Source of the DNA: Methanobacteriota archaeon | Lineage (GTDB): Archaea > Halobacteriota > Methanocellia > Methanocellales > Methanocellaceae | DNA length: 10,618 bases | Direction: 5' to 3' | Assembly (NCBI GenBank): GCA_023436075.1 | Contig: JAEZKS010000288.1 | Location: 1-10,618, forward strand | Part shown: positions 5,989 through 10,618 of the stretch, piece after piece | Layout of the letters: each line of letters opens with the position of its first letter | Numbering within the stretch: the stretch's first letter is position 1 | Translations under genes and position numbers: made by a program | Notes under the pieces: generated by a model | Databases searched by the model: none | Told to the model about the DNA's origin: nothing | Seen by the model: the letters and a program-made list of their open reading frames with translations, nothing else

Positions 5989-6672
5989 TTCCTCTTCGCC
6001 CAGTGTCTCAAAGTCCTTATCTGTAAAGGTCTCTCGGAACACGACCTTCTTCATTCCAGCAGAGCTGGCCAGGAACCGTCCGATGAGCAGCTTGCCGACC
6101 GCCCAGGACTCGTCGGTGGCCAGTTCTTTCGGCACGTCGATCCGGACTGTGTCGCCCTCGATCTCAAATTTCGCGTCATCGCTGACGTAGCCTCTGAGCA
6201 GTGCCTCAATTTTGTCTTTGCGTTCGCGGATGACGCTCTCGATCTTGTAGTCATAGATCAGCGTCTTCCCGGCCAGCGGCTCGTTGTAGTCGACCTTGAC
6301 GCGGCCTCCTGCGACGCTCTCGATGAAGCCGACCCTGCCCTCGTATTCGACTATCTTCCCCGGCTCTACCTTGCCCTCGAATTTCTTGATCGGAATGATC
6401 TCGATGGCGTCCAGGCTGCGGTCACCGAAGCCTTTGGTCGGCTCTACCTCGACTTTGCCTTTATAACCTGCATTCTTGCCGATCAGGTCATCCTCAAGCC
6501 CTTCGACCAGGAACCCGGACCCCACGATCACGGTCATGGGGCTGTATCGCTTTTCCTCGTCATAGATGCCGCTTTCTTTCGCTACCTGCTCGTCCGTCGT
6601 GTCGAATACGCTGCCGTCGGCCAGCCGGCCGGTGAACGACAGCCTGATGAAATCCCCTTTCTGGATGGGCAT
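5986..6672 (-). CDS. FKBP-type peptidyl-prolyl isomerase, large archaeal form
   Basis: A folding catalyst that speeds cis-trans turnover of prolyl bonds and often acts as a chaperone, in the cytoplasm. The 228 residues show an FKBP half (FDTT at 23-26, VGSGFLVEGLEDDLIGKNAG at 50-69), an inserted flap domain (about 85-128, containing IPIKKFEGKVEPG and VESVAGGR-like sequence), return of the FKBP strand (NEPLAGKTLIYDYKI, 130-144) and a C-terminal domain (about 150-215) typical of 26-28 kDa archaeal FKBPs. The inserted domain is the SlyD-like chaperone part; no histidine-rich tail is present. The ATG at 6672 is preceded by AGGT 7 nt upstream. The next gene upstream on the same strand is a paralogue with about 59% identity over the first 150 residues (89 of 150, counted by eye, no gaps). 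Confidence 0.93.
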   Translation of the reverse strand: MPIQKGDFIRLSFTGRLADGSVFDTTDEQVAKESGIYDEEKRYSPMTVIVGSGFLVEGLEDDLIGKNAGYKGKVEVEPTKGFGDRSLDAIEIIPIKKFEGKVEPGKIVEYEGRVGFIESVAGGRVKVDYNEPLAGKTLIYDYKIESVIRERKDKIEALLRGYVSDDAKFEIEGDTVRIDVPKELATDESWAVGKLLIGRFLASSAGMKKVVFRETFTDKDFETLGEEE

Positions 6673-6706
6673 AGAAATACCTGACAGCGGTTATATTCTC
6701 GCCGTG

Positions 6707-6716
6707 GGTATAAGTA
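6707..6716 (-). promoter_or_regulatory. TATA box of the first FKBP gene
   Basis: CTACTTATACCC on the minus strand lies about 40 bp before the ATG at 6672, predicting initiation near 6686 with a short leader holding CAGGTA. The gene therefore seems to have a promoter of its own, separate from the second FKBP gene. Confidence 0.5.
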
Positions 6717-6814
6717 GATTACCAGATGGCTGCCTGACATGAGCCGGGACCTTCGCTTTACTGGACAACAAAATGACGATCAGAGTATTATTCCTTTTAT
6801 TCTTCCATATTAAA

Positions 6815-6827
6815 CGAAAGTTATATA
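6815..6827 (+). promoter_or_regulatory. Strong BRE-TATA promoter of the small unit
   Basis: CGAAAG followed directly by TTATATA is close to the ideal archaeal BRE plus TATA. Initiation would fall near 6850. A second TATA-like element, TTTATAA (6844-6850), would start transcription near 6873, almost leaderless for the ATG at 6877. A perfect 10-bp palindrome, TGTAATTACA (6833-6842), lies between TATA and the predicted start, a typical place for a repressor. Confidence 0.65.
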
Positions 6828-6876
6828 TTGTATGTAATTACAATTTTATAACTAGCAGGCGATTGCATCGTTTGTC

Positions 6877-6969
6877 ATGGGGGTATCAGATATCTACGTC
6901 GGCATCGAAATTCTTGGCCCTGTCGCGCTGGGAGCGATCTTTTGCGTGATGGCAAGGATGCGACGTTAA
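6877..6969 (+). CDS. Candidate 30-residue single-helix membrane peptide
   Basis: An ATG at 6877 opens 30 codons to a TAA at 6967-6969. The peptide has an acidic and polar start (MGVSDIYVGIEI), a hydrophobic middle (about residues 7-25, LGPVALGAIFCVM) and a basic end (ARMRR), the layout of a small membrane protein with its C-terminus in the cytoplasm. What supports a real gene is the frame around it: BRE/TATA 50 bp upstream and a hairpin terminator that begins just after the stop. No clear ribosome site is seen (AGGCGATT at 6856-6863 is weak), so a leaderless or near-leaderless start is possible. The alternative is a small non-coding RNA of about 130-160 nt. I do not recognise the peptide. It lies between two FKBP genes, on the other strand. 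Confidence 0.5.
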   Translation: MGVSDIYVGIEILGPVALGAIFCVMARMRR

Positions 6970-7008
6970 AAAGAGGACGGTGCGGGCAGAAATTGCCCGC
7001 ATCTTTTT
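6968..7008. terminator. Bidirectional hairpin terminator
   Basis: TGCGGGCA (6981-6988) and TGCCCGCA (6994-7001) form a perfect 8-bp stem with a 5-nt loop. TCTTTTT follows on the plus strand, and AAAAAGA precedes at 6968-6974, which reads as TCTTTTT on the minus strand. It can end both the small unit (+) and the second FKBP gene (-). Confidence 0.75.
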
Positions 7009-7037
7009 CATGTAATATTGAGAAAGCGGGAAGGAGA

Positions 7038-7745
7038 TTATTCCTTCTGCTCTTCGCTGGCTGCCGGCGCTTCTACAGCTTTCATCTCTTCTTTCTTGTA
7101 GGTCTCCTGGAACACGACGTCTTCAATGCCCTCGAGTTCCTGGAGCTGGGCTACGATGGCGCCCTTGGAGATGAGCCAGCGCTGGTTGAACTGGAAGTCC
7201 TTCGGGACCTCGATGGTGACCTTGCCGTCCCCGATCGTGTGCTCGATGTCCTTGCCCGTGAACATGCGCAGGATAGCGGCGACCTTTTCGTCACGGTTCT
7301 CGATGCTGGAGTCGATCGTGTATTCGTAGATCAGAGTCTCGCCAGCCAGCGGTGAGTTGAAGTTCACCCGCGCGCGGCCGCCCGCGATGCTCTCTACAGT
7401 GCCGGTGCGTCCGCCGACGTTCACGCGCACGCCTGGCCGGATCGGCTCCCTGAATTTCTTGACCGGTATGGTCTCGATCTGGTCGATGCGGCGCATGCCG
7501 AAGCCCTTCTCGGGGGGTATGGTAACAGTGCCCTTGTAGCCGATGTCCTTGCCTTCAAGGTCCTCGTCCAGGCCTGCGACGACGAAGCCTTTCCCGACCA
7601 CGACGGTCTCGGGGCCGTAGCTGGCCTGCTCGTTGTAAATCCCGTACTCCTTGGCCACGTTGGCGTCAGTTGTGTCGAACACCGTGCCGTTCTCCAGCTT
7701 TCCGGTGTATGAGAGCTTGATGAAATCTCCTTTCTGTATGGGCAT
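7038..7745 (-). CDS. FKBP-type peptidyl-prolyl isomerase, second paralogue
   Basis: A 235-residue paralogue of the neighbouring FKBP with the same parts: FKBP core (FDTTD at 23-27, VGKGFVVAGLDEDLEGKDIG at 50-69), flap insert (about 85-128), NSPLAGETLIYEYTI (130-144), C-terminal domain, and an extra acidic Ala/Glu-rich tail (about 217-235) that the other copy lacks. Role: proline isomerisation and folding help in the cytoplasm. The start is the ATG at 7743-7745: MPIQKGDF is identical to the neighbour's start, and AGGTG (7753-7757) sits 7 nt upstream. A GTG at 7754 in frame falls inside that ribosome site and is not used. It ends 30 nt before a bidirectional terminator, so it is not cotranscribed with the first FKBP gene. 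Confidence 0.93.
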   Translation of the reverse strand: MPIQKGDFIKLSYTGKLENGTVFDTTDANVAKEYGIYNEQASYGPETVVVGKGFVVAGLDEDLEGKDIGYKGTVTIPPEKGFGMRRIDQIETIPVKKFREPIRPGVRVNVGGRTGTVESIAGGRARVNFNSPLAGETLIYEYTIDSSIENRDEKVAAILRMFTGKDIEHTIGDGKVTIEVPKDFQFNQRWLISKGAIVAQLQELEGIEDVVFQETYKKEEMKAVEAPAASEEQKE

Positions 7746-7786
7746 AATTAACACCTGTTGGAAATCTTGTTGTCTTAATTACGTTT

Positions 7787-7822
7787 TGACTCATAATGCT
7801 TTCGATAATCCCCGATGAGTCA
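7787..7822. promoter_or_regulatory. Candidate operator upstream of the second FKBP
   Basis: TGACTCAT (7787-7794) and ATGAGTCA (7815-7822) form a perfect 8-bp inverted repeat 20 nt apart. It lies 42-77 bp upstream of the FKBP start, next to an AT-rich stretch (7774-7782) that may hold the TATA box. The placement suits a dimeric regulator, which is not identified. Confidence 0.4.
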
Positions 7823-7823
7823 T

Positions 7824-7843
7824 GGACGAGTACACGCTCGTCC
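7824..7843. terminator. 7-bp hairpin between HAD and FKBP genes
   Basis: GGACGAG (7824-7830) pairs perfectly with CTCGTCC (7837-7843). Directly beside it is a near-palindrome, CCGGCAGTACTGGCCGG (7842-7858). Both lie 90-120 nt after the HAD stop, so they may shape the 3' end of its transcript; no T-run follows, so the terminator call is weak. Confidence 0.3.
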
Positions 7844-7883
7844 GGCAGTACTGGCCGGGCACGAGACGCTGAGCTGCCCAAGC

Positions 7884-7918
7884 TTTCGCGTGCGCGCGCG
7901 AGCCGTCGGCCGAATGCC
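7884..7918 (-). repeat. Dispersed repeat, copy 2 (35 nt)
   Basis: On the minus strand this reads GGCATTCGGCCG, four bases, then CTCGCGCGCGCACGCGAAA, nearly the same as 1352-1384 on the plus strand. It begins 28 nt after the stop codon of the HAD gene in that gene's orientation. The genes before the two copies are unrelated, so this is not simple gene duplication. Confidence 0.75.
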
Positions 7919-7945
7919 AGCAGATTATTATTGTATCTTCCAGGG

Positions 7946-8563
7946 TCACAGGATGCCCGATTCGACCAGTTCTTTTACGTCCTGCCAGCTTTCGACGATC
8001 ATGTCCGCGAACTGAAAGCGCGTCGGCGAGTAGCTGGTCGTGATGCCGACGCTGAAAATGCCGGCGAGCTTAGAGACCCAGAGGCTGCGGGGTGTGTCAT
8101 CGATGGCCCAGAGGATGTCGTAAGTGTGCCGCAAGTTCACGATCGTCTCGCGCTTGAAGTCAAAGTCGTGCACGTCTGCCGAAGGCTTGAACAGGGCCAC
8201 GTCGCAGTCCTTGTACAAGCCGTTTTTCCTCATGAATTCGAGCGTCACACGGCCTTTGTCGACCGGGCTTTGGAACCTGCCCGAGAGGTATATGATCCGG
8301 ACTCCCCTGCATCGGAGCAGGTCCAGCGTCCCGGCTGCCTCCGGGTATGGCCTGTCCAGGAACATGAGCTTCGTGGAGAGGAAGTCGGTGAAATACCGCT
8401 CCTGCAGCTCTCCCGAGAGCAGCCGGGAACAGTACAGGTCCCGCCAGACCTCTTCCACAGCGACTTCCCTGCCCAGTATTCCCGAGCAGAGCGCCGCCCG
8501 GCGCTCGTCGCAGGACATGACCGTATTGTCGATGTCCACGATCACGCCCTTCCTGTCGGCCAT
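7946..8563 (-). CDS. HAD-superfamily phosphatase-like protein
   Basis: A 205-residue cytoplasmic protein with the HAD motifs in order: DIDNT at 10-14 (nucleophile D10, acid/base D12), a helical cap (about 20-80), IIYLSGR at 90-96 (motif II, S94), a lysine in KPSAD or FKRE (K126 or K137, motif III), and AIDDT at 153-157 (motif IV, D155/D156). Such proteins use Mg and an aspartyl-phosphate to remove phosphate from small molecules. The LSGR/KPS pattern resembles polynucleotide-kinase-3'-phosphatase-like and acid-phosphatase-like HADs, but the substrate cannot be named. The ATG at 8563 has no strong ribosome site. A TATA box at 8605-8612 predicts a leader of about 20 nt. The FKBP gene follows on the same strand after 200 bp. 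Confidence 0.85.
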   Translation of the reverse strand: MADRKGVIVDIDNTVMSCDERRAALCSGILGREVAVEEVWRDLYCSRLLSGELQERYFTDFLSTKLMFLDRPYPEAAGTLDLLRCRGVRIIYLSGRFQSPVDKGRVTLEFMRKNGLYKDCDVALFKPSADVHDFDFKRETIVNLRHTYDILWAIDDTPRSLWVSKLAGIFSVGITTSYSPTRFQFADMIVESWQDVKELVESGIL

Positions 8564-8604
8564 AATAATATGTACGATGTCAACACAGAAATATGCTATG
8601 CGCA

Positions 8605-8612
8605 GTGTATAG
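8605..8612 (-). promoter_or_regulatory. TATA box of the HAD gene
   Basis: CTATACAC on the minus strand, within GATCTATACACTG, lies about 45 bp before the HAD start and 8 bp from the left end of the long inverted repeat at 8620. Initiation is expected near 8582. Confidence 0.45.
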
Positions 8613-8619
8613 ATCCCAG

Positions 8620-8988
8620 CCTGTCATTTTAACACGAAAGCACGAAACGTTTTTTATTTTCACGAAAGTCACTAAAAGCACGAATGGCACGGTTAAACCT
8701 CGAAGCTCACGAAATGCACGAACGTAAAGCTCTAAGGGCACGAACGCCACTAAGTTTAAAACACGAATAAAGTCACAAGGAGCACGAAAGCACCAAGACG
8801 TGGTAGCGACGCTTTGATTTTTTAATAATCACTCGAAGGCTTGCCCATATAATACTTCACCAATGCCCGGTTTTAGTGCTTTAGTGTTTTTCGTGCCCTT
8901 ATTTGTGTTTTAAACTTAGATACCTTAGTGCCTAGTGACTTTAGTGGAAATTAAAAACGTTTTAGTGCTTTCGTGTTAAAACGACAGG
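8620..8988. repeat. Long inverted repeat C (CACGAA/CACTAA words)
   Basis: The ends 8620-8643 and 8965-8988 are complementary at 23 of 24 bases. A second pair, 8750-8770 and 8899-8919, matches at 20 of 21. Between them both arms consist of degenerate words CACGAAAG, GCACGAA, CACTAAAG, spaced about 8-12 nt. The left arm is about 60 nt longer than the right, so word copies were gained or lost on one side. The centre (about 8800-8870) is unpaired. It fills the space between the divergent HAD and CYTH promoters, is richer in A and T than the genes, and encodes no protein. There is no transposase and no clear target duplication. Confidence 0.87.
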
Positions 8989-9002
8989 AGCATAGATAGA
9001 GA

Positions 9003-9012
9003 ATATTATAAG
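9003..9012 (+). promoter_or_regulatory. TATA box of the CYTH gene
   Basis: AATATTATAAG lies 26-34 bp before the ATG at 9037, so transcription should begin near 9033. The message would be nearly leaderless, and a GTG at 9019 would lie upstream of the transcript start. Confidence 0.55.
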
Positions 9013-9036
9013 TCTGCTGTGAGCTATTTGGTAGCG

Positions 9037-9567
9037 ATGATCGAGGTCGAGATAAAGGCACGTGCCCGTGCAGAGCCAGTCGAAGCTGAACTCAGACGCC
9101 GCGGTGCCACATTCGAGAAGGCAGTCCAGCAGGCCGATGTATATTATAATGCACCTGACCGGGACTTTGCGGTCACCGACGAGGCTGTCAGGCTGAGGAA
9201 GCAGGGCGACCGGACCTTCCTGACCTACAAGGGCAAAAAGCTCGACGCAATGAGCAAGACCCGCAAGGAAGTCGAGGTGGAGGCAAGCGACTTTGTGAAA
9301 ATGCAGGACATCCTGCTATCGCTGGGCTTCCGCAAGACGCTGGATGTTTCCAAGGAGCGTCGGATATACCACTACAAGGGAGCTGAGATCTGCCTGGATC
9401 GTGTCAAAGGCCTTGGCGACTTCGTCGAACTGGAGCTGCAGGCTGATGGCGCTGCGGAGATCGAAAGCAAGCGAGACGAGCTTATCCTGCTCATGCGCGA
9501 GATAGGCATCGACGGCGAACTGATCCGCGAGTCATACCTGGAAATGCTGCTCGCGTCGAAAGCCTGA
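9037..9567 (+). CDS. cyaB: CYTH-domain protein, CyaB (class IV adenylate cyclase)-like
   Basis: The 176 residues form one CYTH triphosphate-tunnel domain. MIEVEIKAR at the start carries the signature ExExK (E3, E5, K7). RLRK near residue 58 and TYKGKKLD near 68-75 supply the basic residues that hold the triphosphate. RKEVEVEA, KERRIYHY, CLDRVKGLGDFVELE and ESYLEMLL complete the usual strand pattern of the CyaB branch. Bacterial members make cyclic AMP or hydrolyse thiamine triphosphate; in archaea the true substrate is mostly unknown, so activity is not assigned. The start is the ATG at 9037 because CyaB proteins begin directly with (M)xEVE and the TATA spacing leaves no room for the GTG at 9019 (182 residues). 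It is a single gene beside the long inverted repeat. Confidence 0.88.
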   Translation: MIEVEIKARARAEPVEAELRRRGATFEKAVQQADVYYNAPDRDFAVTDEAVRLRKQGDRTFLTYKGKKLDAMSKTRKEVEVEASDFVKMQDILLSLGFRKTLDVSKERRIYHYKGAEICLDRVKGLGDFVELELQADGAAEIESKRDELILLMREIGIDGELIRESYLEMLLASKA

Positions 9568-9577
9568 CCTGGACGTC

Positions 9578-9637
9578 CGCACGCGCGCGACCGGACCGCC
9601 GGGCCATAGTGTTAAGGCCGTTGGGCTCTCGTGTTTA
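9578..9637 (+). repeat. Alternating tract plus dispersed motif, copy 4
   Basis: Twelve alternating bases (9578-9589, CGCACGCGCGCG) start 11 nt after the CYTH stop, and GTTAAGGCCGTTGGGCTCTC then GTGTTTA follow at 9611-9637. Order and spacing resemble 5752-5814. AAGGCCGT (9614-9621) can pair with ACGGCTTT (9651-9658) across a 29-nt loop, which might help end the converging transcripts. Confidence 0.55.
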
Positions 9638-9656
9638 GTTTGTCCTGCCGACGGCT

Positions 9657-10178
9657 TTACCAGTGCTCGTAATGTTCTATTTGTTCGTTCAGTCGTGGTG
9701 GTGCTTTCTGTGTATCCTCCGGTACGCCGATGGGCAGGATGGCAACGGGTCTGATGCCTTCTGGTACGCCAAGTATCTGCGCGACAGCGCCTTCGTCAAA
9801 AGCGCCGACCCAACAGGTGCCCAGTCCCAGATCCACGGCCTGAAGCATCATGCTCATGACCGATGCCGATGTGTCCTGGATGACATAGAGCTCGGCACGT
9901 TTACCGTACCTCTGCTTTGTCCTGGGCAGGTTGGTGCAGATGACGATGCATATCGGGGCCTCCTCGATGAACTGCTGGCCGAGCGCTGCCTGGCATATCA
10001 GGTGCCTGGTTTCCGCATCCCTGACCACGATGAACTCCCTGCCTTGCAGGTTGCCGGCAGAGGGCGCCATCTGGCCTGCGTACAATATTTTCTTGATTTG
10101 CTCGTCTGTCACGTCGATGGCTTTATAGCCGCGAATCGACCGCCTTACTGCGATTGCGTCTGAAACTTGCGTAGGCAT
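9657..10178 (-). CDS. Nitroreductase-family flavoprotein
   Basis: A 173-residue FMN-dependent oxidoreductase of the nitroreductase fold, which forms dimers and moves electrons from NAD(P)H to nitro compounds, quinones or other acceptors; the physiological substrate is unknown. Motifs: RRSIRGY at 12-18 and APSAGNLQ at 38-45 (FMN phosphate and ring contacts), the mid-part DTSASVMSMMLQAVDLGLGTCWVGAF (given as DTSASVMSMMLQ and AVDLGLGTCWVGAF), and a C-terminal AILPIGVPED. The length is that of the short archaeal members. The start is the ATG at 10178; GGTG directly before it is a weak site, and GTG or TTG codons just upstream (10181, 10184) are less likely. It diverges from the ACT gene and converges with the CYTH gene. 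Confidence 0.9.
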   Translation of the reverse strand: MPTQVSDAIAVRRSIRGYKAIDVTDEQIKKILYAGQMAPSAGNLQGREFIVVRDAETRHLICQAALGQQFIEEAPICIVICTNLPRTKQRYGKRAELYVIQDTSASVMSMMLQAVDLGLGTCWVGAFDEGAVAQILGVPEGIRPVAILPIGVPEDTQKAPPRLNEQIEHYEHW

Positions 10179-10186
10179 CACCAATA

Positions 10187-10217
10187 CTTTTATATCAAGG
10201 GGTATTACTTAAAGGTA
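10187..10217. promoter_or_regulatory. Divergent promoters of nitroreductase and ACT genes
   Basis: The 61 bp between the two starts must hold both promoters. For the ACT gene (+), CTTTTATATC (10187-10196) lies about 48 bp before the ATG, giving initiation near 10218 and a leader with GAGGGCGA. For the nitroreductase (-), CCTTTAAGTAA (10206-10216) fits initiation near 10184, almost leaderless. The overlap suggests that their expression could be mutually exclusive. Confidence 0.45.
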
Positions 10218-10239
10218 TAACGTTTTCGAGGGCGATTTA

Positions 10240-10618
10240 ATGCGAATAACGATGGATCTGGAGCTGAAGGACATCCCCGGACAGCTGGTCAACGCGCTGG
10301 TGCCCATTTCGGACGCCGGCGGCAACCTGGTCAGCGTGGTACACCACCACGCCAAGAAGACCATGCGGGGCACTATCCCCATCCAGGTGACCTTCGATAT
10401 CGACGACGCAAGCCTTACCTCTCTCAAGTTCGCCCTTGAGTCCCGGGACATCAGGATCCCCAGGGTGAACGAGGCGAAGCTGCTCGAGCACCGCACGGTC
10501 ATGATCGTCGGCCACATCATCCACTCGGATATCCGCGACACCATTGACCAGATCGACAAGACCGGCTACGCTGAGGTTGTCGACCTGGCCATGAGCATGC
10601 CTGGCATCAGCCTGAAAT
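10240..10618 (+). CDS. ACT-domain regulatory protein, 3' end cut off
   Basis: The frame is open from the ATG at 10240 to the window end (126 residues seen). It starts MRITMDLELKDIPGQLVNAL, an ACT domain, the amino-acid-sensing fold. DAGGNLVSVVHHH, IPIQVTFDID and, near the end, HIIHSDIRDTIDQIDKTGY and MSMPGISL follow. This combination is what I recall for the small ACT protein that lies just before homoserine dehydrogenase in many euryarchaea, where it probably controls threonine/methionine branch flux. The expected neighbour downstream is outside the window, so the role is inference. GAGGGCGA at 10228-10235 is a good ribosome site 4 nt before the ATG. Confidence 0.88.
   Translation, partial: MRITMDLELKDIPGQLVNALVPISDAGGNLVSVVHHHAKKTMRGTIPIQVTFDIDDASLTSLKFALESRDIRIPRVNEAKLLEHRTVMIVGHIIHSDIRDTIDQIDKTGYAEVVDLAMSMPGISLK

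Noticed and set aside
7796..8632. Open frame of 278 codons on the plus strand
   Set aside because: It is opposite the HAD gene and runs through hairpins and a repeat; the HAD motifs decide the coding strand.
8620..8988. CRISPR-like array from the repeated CACGAA words
   Set aside because: The words are 6-9 nt, variable and irregularly spaced, form inverted arms, and there are no cas genes or unique spacers of constant length.
9663..10163. Open frame of 166 codons on the plus strand
   Set aside because: It is antisense to the nitroreductase gene, which has recognised motifs.

Overview
The window looks like chromosomal DNA of a methanogenic euryarchaeon, most likely of the Methanocellales/Methanosarcinales branch. 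The evidence is a cysteate synthase followed by a fused sulfopyruvate decarboxylase (the cysteate route to coenzyme M), a UPF0179 protein, two large archaeal-type FKBP isomerases, a tRNA-Tyr gene with an archaeal intron after position 37, a CYTH/CyaB protein, an ACT-domain protein of the kind methanogens carry next to homoserine dehydrogenase, and BRE/TATA promoters. The genus is inference; no rRNA is present.

Layout. 1-603: 3' part of a metallo-beta-lactamase-fold hydrolase (+). 699-1319: two-helix membrane protein of unknown function (+). 1320-1723: non-coding, with a repeat and two strong hairpins. 1724-1894: tRNA-Asp and intron-containing tRNA-Tyr (-). 1975-4370: cysteate synthase and ComDE in one overlapping operon (-). 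4712-5158: UPF0179, rich in cysteine (+). 5159-5985: 827 bp without a gene but full of inverted repeats. 5986-7745: two tandem paralogous FKBPs (-), with a very small transcription unit (about 6815-7008) between them on the opposite strand. 7946-8563: HAD-type phosphatase-like protein (-). 8620-8988: a 369-bp long inverted repeat between divergent promoters. 9037-9567: CYTH protein (+). 9657-10178: nitroreductase (-). 10240-end: ACT-domain protein (+, cut by the window end).

How genes work together. The clear pathway unit is coenzyme M synthesis: cysteate synthase makes L-cysteate from phosphoserine and sulfite, an aminotransferase not present here would give sulfopyruvate, and ComDE decarboxylates it to sulfoacetaldehyde. 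The FKBPs are folding helpers. The other genes are singletons with their own promoters.

The unusual content is between the genes. Three long imperfect hairpins (5279-5718, 5830-5936, 8620-8988) differ in sequence but share one architecture: each arm is a run of degenerate short words. A 33-35 bp element occurs twice, in the same orientation about 30 nt after the stop codons of two unrelated genes. A roughly 20-bp motif occurs four times. Five alternating purine-pyrimidine tracts all lie between genes. The 6815-7008 unit has a textbook promoter, a 30-codon ORF for a single-helix peptide and a hairpin-plus-T terminator, and is the best candidate for an undescribed gene.
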